In this document: positions 1-11,887 of the stretch, piece after piece
Numbering within the stretch: the stretch's first letter is position 1
Layout: each line of letters begins with the position of its first letter
Origin: Patellaria atrata CBS 101060
Lineage: Eukaryota > Ascomycota > Dothideomycetes > Patellariales > Patellariaceae
DNA length: 64,000 bases
Assembly (NCBI GenBank): GCA_010093705.1
Contig: MU006095.1
Coordinates: 304,517 to 368,516 of the forward strand
Direction of reading: 5' to 3'
Translations under genes and position numbers: made by a program
Notes under the pieces: generated by a model
What the model saw: only the letters and a program-made list of their open reading frames with translations
What the model was told of the DNA's origin: nothing
Database searches by the model: none

Positions 1-1087
1 CGTTCGAGCGTTCGAGATCCGGTGTGCCCATACCGCCGCGTTCATTTTCCGGCTGTGGTGTACCAGCTTGACTCCCACCGAGAGCGGCAAGTTTCGCTTT
101 TGCGTAGACAGCCTCGTTAATGGCAGCATCCCTCTGTTTTTCAATCTCAGCCACTTTATTCGCAGAAGCCACCGCTTGAGACTCAATTGAACTTTGCATA
201 TTGGCAAGTTCGGACCTCATTTTCAGCAAAGCTTCTAGTAGGGGCCGATCATCCTCTTCGAAGACTTCGGAGAAACGTTGGTCTGGAACGGGAGAGTTGT
301 TGGTGCTTTGCTGATGGCCGGATTTTCGTGCTATTGCGAGCTCAGAAGCATACCAGGCATTTTTACTTCGTAGAGTTTCCAACTCTTTCAATAGCAAATC
401 ATGTTGCTGACCTAGCGCGGGGGAAGAACCAACTCCACTGTCCACGGGCATATTGGAATCACCGCGGGTTGCGCCCAGTGGTCCATCTACTGATGGTCTA
501 GGAGTTCCACGTTCGATGCTGTCCAGTGAATTCTGCTGCCGTGTAGATCTGGAATCATTCCGGGAGGGAGCGGTTTGAGCACTTTCCGCGACGGATCTAA
601 CTGTATCCATGGATTGTTTCGGAACTGCAGAACGATTCACGTCAGCATAATTCATTTGCCGTGAATCACTTGAGTTCTGCGTTCGCAACGATGGACTATT
701 TCGTAGATTATTTTCCTGCTGTACCGACTGGATCTGACCGGAGTTTGGGGAGTTATTGTCGCGTTCGAATGAAGCGTTTCGACTCGTATCAATCGCAGGA
801 CCAACCCCTCGTTCATTCTTAGTAGGAGTCTTACTTCGCGGTCCAAAGTTACCCTGAGCCGCACCATTGGACCTGGGTTGCGGTGCTTGTTGTTGAGGAG
901 GGGGTCCTGAAGGCGCCTGACCAGCCGCAACCCGAGGAAGCCTGGAACTCAAAGGTCCAACTTCCGGTGCTCGACCTGCTAATGGTCCACCTACACTCTC
1001 TCTTGCCATTAACTTGCCTTGAGGGATGCCACTTCGTTCACCGCTCCCCTTTCGAGGTGGTGGTCCTCTGGCAGCATCTGCTGCAAT

Positions 1088-1118
<31 letters not shown>

Positions 1119-2646
1119 GCTGCCGTAGGCGGGTCCGTTGTAGGATACCTGATCTTAGAAGTATCTAGGACGTACGCGAAACCAAGTTCGCCCGGATCAC
1201 GTGGGGTAGAGCTTGGTTCACCAGCGAGAACCACGATGTACTTTCCGTACGATGTCATGCTATGTCCGGAACGAGGTGATGGTGATAGGCCCATATTTTG
1301 GAACATGTACCAGCGCCTTGATGGGATTTTGAAAGCAGCGAGGTCTCCTAGGTCGTTTCCTTCCTTGGTTCGGCCACCAAATACATACATCGTGTCACCG
1401 ACAATTGCAGCTGCATGACCTTCTCGTGCAAATGGAATGTATCCTATGCAATCAAGGTCTTCCCACTTGTTAGTTCGGGGGTCATAAGTCCATACATCAT
1501 TAAACCAGTTTACGCCATCGGTTCCACCGAACCTGGGAAAATTATCAGATGTGTAAACTGCCATACCGGATTACGAAACTTACAGATAAATCCTATCATT
1601 CCATGTTACGATTGAATGATTTGTCCTAGCAGGTGGAACCTTTTCCTTTGTATAACCTTCTCTACTATTAGGAATTAATACTTCCCATCTATTACTGGGT
1701 GTTTGGAGGGCATTAAGATCAAAAGCTATCAAATCATTATAAAAATCTCTTTCTACCTGACCTCCAAAAATGTAGATTTTGGAACCTAGGATGTTAAGAG
1801 TGTGACCATAACGACCGGATGGTCTTGGCCCTGCCGGCAAAGCTCTTGACCATTGCTTCGTAGCTGCGAAACGGTTAGTATATTGAAAAGACAAAACAAT
1901 TAAATATCTTACAGGTATTCAATAGATATAGTGTATCATCCAAAACATCACCATCATCAACTTTTGTATCGCCTCCAAATACTATGAAGGCGTTTCCGAC
2001 TAGTAGACTTGCATGGCCTACGCGAGGTCCTGGTCCTTCAGATGTTGTCGCTACTTGATAACAGGACATGCTCCCCGCAGTAGACTCAACCATCCATAGA
2101 TCACCTTTGACCGTAGATCCATTGATTAAGCCACCCATCATATATATAGAGCCATCCTTGGAGGCGACAGCATTAACAGCAGCGCCATATCGAGGAAATG
2201 GGCTAACAGGTGAGGTGAAGTTAAGTCGAAGCTGCGCCCATGGGTATGGTGAATCTGCAGGACCTCTCGCAGGACCACCATTTCGGCCATTCTGCTGGAG
2301 CCATAGTCAGTGGTCTTGATTCTTCGTCGCGTTTTGAGATTTCTTATAGAAGAATCTCAAGTTTTAAACTTACCTGCAATTCCGAATCTGCCCTTCCTCG
2401 CAAGCCTTTTGTTGGGTCGGGACTTGCAGTGCCTAACGCACCTTGTAACGAGTTCAAAGAATTGTTCACGCTGCTACCCGGTGTCGGGGTTTGATTGGGA
2501 GCAGGACTCGATACGGCATCTCCTCGTCCGGCAAATCCATTCACGGTAGGTATTTGAGATGTATGTCCATGTGCGGAGGAGAGATCTCGTGAAGCAGCAG
2601 GTAGCGCGGAGTGCTGATGTTTTTTAGATTTGAACAAAAACGACAT
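1..2646 (-). CDS. TEA1: Kelch-repeat cell polarity protein (Tea1/Kel1-like), 5' part
   Basis: Four exons are visible: 2646-2374, 2294-1913, 1863-1584 and 1532-1, about 822 residues, and the frame is still open at the window edge. The N-terminus is short and polar. Kelch repeats follow from about residue 120 to 440, recognisable by double-glycine blades (YMMGG, IVFGG, IYIFGG, YVFGG) with the usual downstream Tyr/Trp. A Ser/Pro/Gln-rich linker begins with ten consecutive Gln, all CAA codons, near residues 451-460. From about residue 685 the sequence turns helical and charged (LLKELETLR and later), the start of a coiled coil as in Tea1 and Kel1. Known Tea1-family proteins mark growing cell ends through microtubule plus ends; I infer the same hyphal-tip role here. 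Intron 1 ends in tandem acceptors (CAGCAG), so one Gln may be optional. Family assignment is good; orthology to Tea1 is likely. Confidence 0.82.
1088..1117 (-). repeat. CAA trinucleotide repeat (poly-Gln tract)
   Basis: Ten uninterrupted CAA codons (TTG on the plus strand) inside the fourth exon of the kelch gene encode a ten-residue Gln run between the kelch propeller and the Ser/Pro-rich linker. The tract is pure, so its length is likely to vary between strains. Confidence 0.9.
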
Positions 2647-5310
2647 GGCGACAAAGCGCCTGAACGGTGGTCAGGACGGATTTCTCAAAGGTAAAGATCG
2701 TTCATCCGGTGAAAATCAAAGATGGAAAATCGTAGAAACGGCGAAGGTCGTATGTGAGACCCGAAAAGTGTTGTGGAATGGTATGAGGCGCACGGGGGTC
2801 GGGGCGTGTGGGTGACGGGTCGATCTGGCTCGCGACCATTGACGAGGAAGAAGATGCCAGGAAGGTTGAGACCGGTTGTAGGAAGAGGACCGGTAATGCG
2901 CAAAGGTTTGTATGGAGATCCAAAAGTTTCTGGTGGTTTTGGTGTGGAGTTTGTGATACACTGGATTTCAGGAATTGTGGTGTTGAATAATCGGGGCTTG
3001 AATTTAGGGATTAGGGAGACTCGCGGGTTGTTTGAGGATTTCGGGCAGGGATCAAGCAGCTGCAGGAGAGCAGATCACTGGAACCAACTCACCACGGAAT
3101 GATGGGAACCTTTGACACTGCAGTTTTGGTACTTTACAAGTACGCATAAGTTTACATTAATATGTTGAATTCAAACCTTACGGATTGCTGGGCAGCGGCG
3201 ACTGCTGACTTGAGATGTGGCTTTAAACCCAGTTTATATGGGATGGAAGCTCAAGAATGACTTTCTATTAACGTTGACGAAGTGGATATATCTTGAATCG
3301 TCTCCTCTATGACTATATCATTCCTGTATTGCTATCATCCTCATTACTCATCTCTATACACTGCCGTCTTCAGAATCTCTTTTCTTTCTTTCTTGACTTT
3401 TTCAGGTTTCCCCTGATATTTTATTTTTGCTTGAATTTCCCAGTCGACGGATAGAAATCTGCGGCTAGCGATTGGCATTGAATGATTCGCTATATTCTAT
3501 GCATTGACCCCTTAGTCCACCCCCAGGTTTCCATTTCCGGCTTTTGCTGGAATTAAAACTACACCCACCTTTCTATATATCTATGTATCTATAGAATAGA
3601 TTGAAAGGATCCATTCGTCTCAGCTCTCTGCACCTCCACTTGTATTCACCCCTCATGCATCAATTGTACCCGCACCGACAAGGATGTGGCTCACTTTGCT
3701 GGGAACCACTGGGGCCAGAATACAAATACACCTTCTGTCCCACCACAGTAGGCTCCTGCAAGCATGGGAGTTTGTATATTAGGTGAAAGAGATATACAAT
3801 ATCATTCTATTCCGTGAATAGCTAAAGTCTATATGAGACTATCATGAGCCCATAAGAGAGATATTATGGTTGTGTGATCCGTACTGTACTCAAGTCCTTC
3901 CATGTCAAAAGTCCCCGCACCTCACGCAGCCTGACTGCATTCAGTGCTTTGTCACCCTCTACATGTCCACGGCGTTAGGAGACATTTATCTTCGAATCCA
4001 TTATAGGGAGTATCTTTCAATCCACTCGTGCGTCCATCTTCGTATCCTTTGTCTTTATTTGAACCTAGACTGTCCTTGTTGTTGGATTGTCACCGAAGGA
4101 CGTGAGCCGAATCACAGCATCCAGTAACTTGAAGGACGAAGGACAGAGCAAACAGTTCTTTGTCATCTAATAAACTATAGCGAGATGGAATCATACGCTC
4201 TGGAATCCACTCATACCTTTTATCTGGTACGAATGAAGTTGCACTCAAGGGGACACTTCGTCTCATCACAGGTGCTATTAGACATGCTCTCATCCCACGT
4301 TGACAATACACCTCACCAACCCTTTTTACAGCGTTTGCCACGACGTACATCTATCGTTTGTACGGTATCACCGGTGACGAATCCCACTCCTCATCTCATT
4401 GCATCTGCTCTTTATAAAAGCGATGGGAAAATACTCCTTTGAGTCAATATAGGGTTAGGAGGCTGCTCTATGAAGCTTCACTTCTATTAATACGTATACT
4501 TCATAGAAACCGGAAAACCCCCTCATCCAGGTTGTCCGTATTCTTCCGCATTGAGATTCCGTAGGCGTATCTTCTATAGAACTCCAAGGACAGCTTTTAA
4601 ATAGCTCGGGTTTACGAGGTTAAGGTAGTGTAGTGAGAAGGTTGGAAAAAGGCTTAAGGCCAAGGCCTGGTCGAAATATTTGTTGCTACGCAAAACGAGT
4701 CGATGATTTCAAATGCTGATAACTAAGTACCAAAATTTTTTATAAAAAGATTTTGGTATCGTTAGAAAGAGCGTATCGTAATCAGCTATCAGAAGTCTTT
4801 CAATATTATTCTCGAGACCTGCGTTGTATTGAAATAAAGTTAAACTCAATCAATCTTTTTTTGTTTTTGGTAATTGCGGCAAGCAATTTTTCGGGTAGGC
4901 CTAGGCTTTCATATTCTGTGAGGATCACGTGCGGGGCTAAACTTCACCGGCGTTCAGTTGTTTACCCCTTGCACTACGCTAGGATATAGCTCACCTATAT
5001 GCTATTAAAAGTTCAGCGTATTATTAGCCTAAATATAATTATTATTATTATTATAAATTTATAAAGGGTTATTATTTAAAAAATTAATATTTACTTTTTA
5101 ATTTAATATATATTACGGCTATAAGTTGTAGGAATATACAGTCGACGAGTGAGGGGTGTGACGACGTGTCACGATGCTGATTCCGTATTTCCTATGCTGA
5201 GTGTTTGGTTTGTTTGCAAGAGATCTTTGCCGGGTCGGACGCGGAAAAGATCTCTGAGCGCTGATTAGTTAAACGGAAGACAGTCGGGCCGAGGCTTGGC
5301 AAGGCGGGAC
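2647..5310. other. Intergenic region upstream of the kelch gene
   Basis: I see no supportable gene in these 2.7 kb. Open frames are short, without domain signals or plausible splicing. The part next to 2647 should hold the kelch gene promoter and 5' UTR. Composition changes toward the right: 4990-5110 is strongly AT-rich (many TTA/ATT runs) and directly precedes the LTR-like palindrome. This looks like the edge of an AT-rich repeat island. Confidence 0.6.
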
Positions 5311-6514
5311 TGTTATGTGCGGGTATTCGGCCCACGATATTATTGTTCCTTAACTTAATCTCCACACTTAGTAGTTAGTAATGGAGATAGTTAAAATACG
5401 ATTACTACAGCTATACTACATTGTCACAAGGGGAAGAAAGGAGGACCACTCGGGAGAACTGCGGGTGACACTGGCGATCAGGGTCACGTGACTTGGACGT
5501 TTGGACGCGTTGGTCGTATGGTCGCAAGTGGAACGACCGAACGACTAGGACGACTAAGCGACTAGGAGAATGGACGTTTAAACGCGTTAGTCGTACGGTC
5601 GTAAGTAAAACGACCGAACGACTAAAACGACCAAACGACCACCAAGTTAAACTATAGAGAAAGAAGAATATTTAAGGACGGTCTTTCCCTTATATATCTA
5701 GATTCTTCGTAGTTACTCTTACCATTAATCTTACCCATAGATTTGGATGTTACGGTTTTAAACTTGACTTCACTTGTCACGCTGTTTCTATACAGTACGT
5801 CTTGTCTCATTATAAGCATTACCCGAAGTTAAGGAGTTAGCAAGTTATATCGTCAACTTGAAGTGCCTTTGTTATACGTATCCTATCACTTTGCCAAACC
5901 TACCCTAGTGGTTAACCACGTTAAGTGAGAAGCTAGGCGCGTTTCTAGACTTATCCTATTCTATCTCGATAAGTTGTTACAACGGGAGTCTATACTTATC
6001 GAGACGGAACAGGATAAACCTAGAAACGCGCCTGGCTTCTCACTTAACGTGGTCAACCACTAGGGTAGGTTTGGCAAAGTGATAGGATACGTATAACAAA
6101 GGCACTTCAAGTTGACGATTCAACTTGCTGACTCCTTGACTTCAGGTAATGCTCACAATGAGACAAGACGTACTGTATGGAAACAGCGTAACAAGTGAAG
6201 TTAAGTTCAAAACCGTAACATCCAAATCTATGGGTAAGATTGATGTAAGAATAACCACGAAGAATCTAAATACATGAGGGAAAGACCGTCCTTAAATATT
6301 TCTATCCTCCATAGTTCAATTTAGTCGTTTCGTACTTTTGGACGTGGTGGACGTTCTGGACGTAACATCCTTTTTGCGTCCACTGCGTCCGCTGCGTCCG
6401 CTGCGTCCACATCACGTGACCCTGACACTGCTATTTTTCCGTAGTTGTGCCGTGTGGTCCTCCTCTCTCCCCCACTTGCCAACTACATGCTTCCTACGAT
6501 CTGTGGCCGTAACA
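5311..6514. mobile_element. LTR-like 1.2 kb imperfect palindrome (inverted solo-LTR pair or foldback element)
   Basis: The two ends are inverted copies starting TGTTA(T/C)G. The right end, read on the minus strand, begins TGTTACGGCCACAG, a form common at Ty3/gypsy LTR ends. The arms match over hundreds of bases (for example CACGTGA near 5484 and 6414, AAGGACGGTCTTTCCC near 5676 and 6290, AACCTACCCTAGTGG near 5897 and 6070) and meet around 5975-5995 with only a short spacer. The left arm is longer because it carries a direct duplication of about 68 bp. Arm differences are mostly transitions. No coding sequence, reverse transcriptase or transposase is inside. I found no clear target-site duplication (5' flank GGGAC, 3' flank CTTAA). 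Reading: two degenerate LTRs joined head to head, or a foldback element; the first is preferred. Confidence 0.7.
5497..5640 (+). repeat. Two ~68-bp direct repeats in the left arm
   Basis: Copies at about 5497-5563 and 5572-5640 both begin GGACGTTT and contain AACGACCGAACGACTA. They differ almost only by transitions: GG to AA at three places, one G to A, one C to T, one T to C. Several fall at CpA/TpG sites. The pattern is what RIP leaves behind. Confidence 0.75.
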
Positions 6515-7102
6515 CTTAACTATAGAGTAGCTATTATAGATATTTATACTCCCTAGCATAATATATTCAGTTACACCTAACCTATTAGTATAAAGTGCTT
6601 AGTAACCGTTATAAGTAAAATAAAAATTTCTTATAATATATTATTAAAATTTTTAAAATGGATTAAATTCAATTATAAATTATTATTAATAATAATTAGC
6701 AAAATTTTGAAGGTAAAAGAAAAATAATTGAAAATACTTTTTAAATATATTTTTAGTAACTTTAACGTACATAGTAAAGTCATATATTTAGTTTCAGCAA
6801 TACGCCGAACTTTTAGCACCGCGCTACTCCGGGTGGCTTGTCATCACCGGGTGGAGCTCCACAGTGGAAGTGAAGCTTCTTTGACCGACTATCAGCTACA
6901 TCACGTTTTGTACATTTCTGTCTTATGTATCACTGAATCACACCAACACTCGAGGTCACACAAATATTGCCCACTCACTCTACCTACAAACGATCTCATC
7001 ACCTTCACCTTCGCCCTACAAACTACAACCCAACACCTCGAACTGCAACATGGATTCTAACCTAATATCTTAATAAGGTGAGTATCAAGATCCGAAGCTA
7101 AC
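6515..7102. other. AT-rich spacer and KOG1 upstream region
   Basis: Bases 6540-6780 are very AT-rich with repeated TTATTA/AATAAT runs and no gene, mirroring the AT-rich left flank of the palindrome. From about 6790 composition returns to normal; this stretch leads into the KOG1 start and should contain its promoter and 5' UTR. A GTGAGT at about 7078 could be a donor of a 5' UTR intron, but I see no decisive acceptor. Confidence 0.5.
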
Positions 7103-10100
7103 ATGGCACCCTCAATGTCAAAACAGAAAGGCCCGCAACCTAAATTAAGCCCGTTGGAAACTGATGGAGAAGCTTCCGCCGTAATCACCTACTCACGCCC
7201 TCCATCCGCCGGTACTACCCTGCGACCTCAATCTGCGGTGAAGGGTGAAGTTCTGCCTGACAGGACGAGGCCAAACACTTCGACCTCGAGACCGGAGGGA
7301 CGTCCGCAACTATCACGCGCAAAAACAGACGTAGGACCTCGTCGCGAGGACGTAAAGCAAGATGCGGAAGAGGAAGTCAAACAGAATGGCGACGACGAGT
7401 GGAAGATTCGTCATGGGTTTGAGAATCAGCTCTTATCGGAAGAGTACAATAATCTGTTGAATTCCGTAAGTCATTGGCAATCTGTTAGAGTCAGAGGAGA
7501 TCCCTGCGCTGACTTTTACATATGCCAGACATTTTACATGTATTTCACAGAGAACACTCACGAAACTGGCGGTAGGCCGAAGGATGAGAAGGATCAATAT
7601 CCCTTACAAGAATGGCGGATGCGCGATCGACTAAAGACTGTATCTGCAGTTCTAGCATTATGCTTGAATATTGGAGTAGATCCTCCGGACGTTATCAAGA
7701 CCAGCCCGTGTGCGAAGGTGGAATGCTGGATTGAACCCAATGCTACCAGTACACAGTCAGGCCAGAACATGATTAACCAAATCGGAAAAGCCTTACAAGG
7801 TCAGTACGAACAATTGAGCATGAGGACTCGATATAAGCAATGTCTGGATCCTACCGTAGAAGAGACTCGAAGATACTGCTCCACATTGCGCAAAAACGCT
7901 AGGAACGAACGAGTTCTGTTTCATTATAATGGACATGGTGTCCCTCGACCTACTCCGTCGGGGGAGATCTGGGTCTTCAACAAGAATTATACACAATATA
8001 TCCCCATTTCCTTGTACGATCTTCAGAATTGGCTCACGGCTCCAAGTCTATTCGTATATGACTGTTCAGATGCCGGGTTGATTATCCAGAACTTTAACAA
8101 GTTTGCCGAGAAGCACCAACAGGAGTATCTGGAAGCAAGAAGGACGAATCCCCAGGCAGAAGTACCGGATTTTAGTGATTGCATTCATCTTGCAGCCTGT
8201 GCGGAGAAGGAATCATTACCTACTAATCCGAATCTACCGGCTGACGTTTTCACCTCATGCTTGACAACTCCAATCGAAATGGCAGTTCGATTTTTCATCT
8301 TACAGAATCCCCTACCGAGCAATATAACTTTGAATGAGGCCAGCAACATCCCAGGTCGGGTTTCTGAGCGTCGCACACCCATTGGTGAACTGAATTGGAT
8401 ATTTACCGCCATAACTGACACCATTGCGTGGAATTCACTGTCAAAACCTTTGTTCAAGAAACTGTTCCGTCAAGATCTGATGGTTGCTGCTCTCTTCCGA
8501 AATTTCCTCCTCGCACAGCGAGTAATGAGGGTCTATCATTGCACACCGCAGTGCTACCCTGTAATACCACAAACGTACAATCACCCTCTATGGAAGAGTT
8601 GGGATCTAGCTGTCGAGATGATCTTGGCTCAGTTACCTGATTTATTGGCCGCCGAAAGAGGAGACAAGCCCTACGAATACCAGCATTCCGACTTTTTCGC
8701 CGAACAACTGACGGCATTCGAGGTCTACCTGAGTCAAAGTGCCGCCGAACAAAAGGCACCTGAGCAACTTCCAATTGTGCTACAAGTTCTTCTCAGTCAA
8801 GTTCATCGATTAAGAGCTCTTATCCTGCTTAGCAGATTCCTAGACCTGGGACCCTGGGCTGTCAACTTGGCTTTAAGTATTGGGATTTTTCCTTATGTAC
8901 TCAAGCTTCTGCAGTCTCAAGCTATCGAGTTGAAACCGGTGATGGTCTTCATCTGGGCTCGCATATTGGCAGTGGACCAATCTTGCCAGAGTGATCTTCT
9001 GAAAGATAATGGATATCAATATTTCATTAATATCTTACACCCTTCGACAAACATACCTATTGGTAACGCGAGTGAGCATAGAGCCATGTGTGCTTTCATA
9101 GTTGCAATGTTTTGCCGCGACTTCAAGCAAGGCAAGCATGTCGCTCTCAGCCAAGACCTGATTGAAAGTTGTCTTGCTAACTTGGACGACCAACTAAATC
9201 CGCTGTTACGTCAATGGTCATGTCTTTGTATAAGTTTACTTTGGCATGATTTCCCAGAGGCCAAATGGCTCGGCATTAGATGTGGAGCGCATCAACGTTT
9301 ATGTGACTTGGTTCTTGATCCTGTCCCGGAGGTCAGAACGGCCATGTTACATTCTTTAACAAGTTTCTTGGGAATTCCCGATCTTACGGCACAAGTTGCT
9401 CAAGTCGAGGAATCAATAGCATCGATGGTGCTCATTATGACAACAGACGGAAACACTATGGTACGCAAGGAGCTTTTAGTTTTCTTTTCCACGTTTATTG
9501 AACGACATCGGAATAAGTTCACAGTCGCAGCATATGAACAGCTTGTTGAAGAGCAGGAATCATTGTATACGCAAGATGACCAGTATGATGGAGTCAACGA
9601 GAAAGGAAAAGGACGAAGCTCTCTACCTACTAGAGACAGTCAGCGAGACTTTCTATCCCATAACACTGTATTTGCGGCTATTTGGAAGGAGATCCTCATT
9701 ATGTCAGTAGACCCACATCCTGAGATAGCAGAAAACGCTTCAGGAGTTGTGGATTTTGTCTTTGCTGGACTTTTGGGTTCTCCACTGGCGTCAATGGCTC
9801 TCCCTATGCTAGATGAAGTATTCCGAAATAATCGTCTTCGTTCCTCCACACGTCAATCAAGCTTGGATTCTCTTCCGAATCACAATCAACTATCGCATCT
9901 GTCCCAGCCACCGACCCCGACGAAGCAGGATGGATATTTATCAGCAGGCTTCAAACGTACCGCCAGTGTTGCAGCATCTTTGAAGAACCTTGCCTTTGGT
10001 ACCTCTACACCTTCCACACCCCAAGATGCCTCACAAGCGCTCAAAACCCCCTCGAAATCCGCACATCCAGACCGTCTCCCTGGGCAGCGTAGTACCGTAC

Positions 10101-11545
10101 CGAATGAGTGGAACCGTCCTCTTGATGACCGAGACCAGCACAGCATGTCCGGCTCGTACCAACCCACCAGAACGCCCCTACCGCGCGGTTTCAAACGAAG
10201 TAACTCATTAGCAATACCCAAGATGCCGCTCAAAAGCCGCTTCTTTGAGTGGTCTACCGAATACTTCCGCGAACCCCAGATGAAACCTCAAGAAGCCGAA
10301 GAGCCTGGCAGCACGGACTATAATGAGCGTCTATGGCGGAGAAATAGGAATGATCGGATAATCGCGAAGACGCAGCCGCAAAAGGAAATTGCGGGAAGCA
10401 ACAAGTGGGATAAGCCACGCGGGTTCTTCAATAACGGAAGTCAGCCCATGAAAATGGTATTCCACCAATTCGAGAACCACCTCATCGTCACCGACGACCG
10501 TGACATCGTCAGGTAAGTTCCCCGCCGTCCAGTTCCCCACCCACTCAATCACACACTAACCCCCCGCAGCGTCTGGGACTGGAAGCACCAATCCCGCCTC
10601 CACCGCTTTAGCGCCGGCAACCCCCCCGGTTCCCGCATAACAGAAGTCAAATTCATCAACGAAGACGACCAAGCGCTCCTCATGACCGGCTCCTCCGACG
10701 GCGTCATAAAGCTCTTCCGCGACTACGAAACCCCTCCCCGCGCTTCCCTCGTCACCACTTTCCGCGCTCTCACCGATCTCGTTCCCTCGAACCGCAACGC
10801 CGGCCTCGTCTTCGACTGGCAGCAGGGCCGCGGCACCATTCTCGTGGCCGGCGACGTCAAAGTCATCAGAGTCTGGAACGCCGGTACGGAAATATGCACC
10901 GCGGATATCTCGGCGCGGTCCGGGTCGTGTATCACGTCTCTGACATCCGAGCAAGTCGAAGGCCACCTCTTCGTCGCTGGTTTTGGGGACGGCGCGATTA
11001 GGCTTTATGACCAACGGCTCAAGCCCATGCAAGCGATGGTGCGCGTGTGGAAGGAACACAGACAGTGGCTCACTAACATCCACCTTCAGCGCGGCGGGCA
11101 GCGCGAACTCGTGTCCGGCTGTCGCAGCGGGGAGGTGAAACTGTGGGATATACGACATCCGGCTAGTGTCGCGACTATTGACACGAGTTCATCTATCTCC
11201 AACGCTACTAACACTTTCTCCAATCCGCCACCGATCCACTCAACCACCAATCCCCACCATACTACTAACCCCTCCAATTCGACGCTCAGAACTCTATCCG
11301 TCCACGAACACGCGCCCGTCTTCGCAACAGGGTCCAATAAGAGGACCGTCAAGGTGTGGAATACGAACGGCACTTTCCTCAGTAGTTTTGAGCCGTGGAG
11401 CGGGTTTTTGAGATCCCTGACCCCGGTTGCGGCGTCGGCCTTTCATCCGCATAGACTTATGGTTGCGGGCGCGGCGGTGGGGGATGGGCATGTTAATGTT
11501 TTTGGGGTTAGGGATGGGAAGGGGAGGGGTGGGGAGGAGGTGTGA
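7103..11545 (+). CDS. KOG1: Raptor/Kog1/Mip1 homologue, TORC1 scaffold subunit
   Basis: Two exons, 7103-10512 and 10570-11545, joined by a 57-nt intron (GTAAGT...CGCAG) that splits a Ser codon; 1461 residues, usual for ascomycete Raptor. After a disordered N-terminus, the Raptor N-terminal conserved domain runs from about residue 95. It has the caspase-like core: GHG at about 277 and DCSDAG at about 319, remnants of the His/Cys dyad kept in all Raptors. The middle third (about 560-880) is helical, HEAT/armadillo-like. After a Ser/Pro linker, WD40 repeats begin at the splice junction (DIVSVWDW) and continue to the end (VIRVWNAG, VKLWDIRH, VKVWNTNG). Raptor presents substrates to TOR kinase at the vacuolar membrane. 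The frame is intact and clearly functional. The WD40 exon is visibly more GC-rich than the first exon. Confidence 0.96.
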
Positions 11546-11887
11546 TTTGGTGAGGTTGGGAGGCGGAGAGGTTTAGTTTTCGTTGGGGGGAGGGGTTGGA
11601 GGAGGGTAATGGGAGGCGAGAAGGGATAATGCGAGATATGATGGGACGAGGTGCGAGGTTGAGGTTGAGGTTGAGGTTTTGGGTTTGCATTTCATCGTCG
11701 GTGGGTCTAGTCATTGATTTCACGGGACTATCATATCATAGCACGGCGCAGGAATATCTGTTCACGACATCACGATTCATCTCCGGCGCGGGTATCAGGT
11801 AATTTCAATCCGTTTATTGTAATTGTGCTCTAGGTATTGGGTATTAATGAGTTAAGCACCTAGATTCTACATTAAACTAGTTGATGT
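11546..11887. other. Spacer between convergent KOG1 and Gemin2 genes
   Basis: This 342-bp stretch lies between two facing 3' ends and should hold both polyadenylation regions. It contains a short GAGGTT repeat near 11650-11675 (four imperfect copies). No gene is seen. Confidence 0.6.

Noticed and set aside
5311-6514. DNA transposon (MITE) interpretation of the palindrome
   Set aside because: Ends look like LTR termini (TGTTA...TAACA) and no target-site duplication typical of MITEs (TA or similar) is seen; kept only as an alternative.
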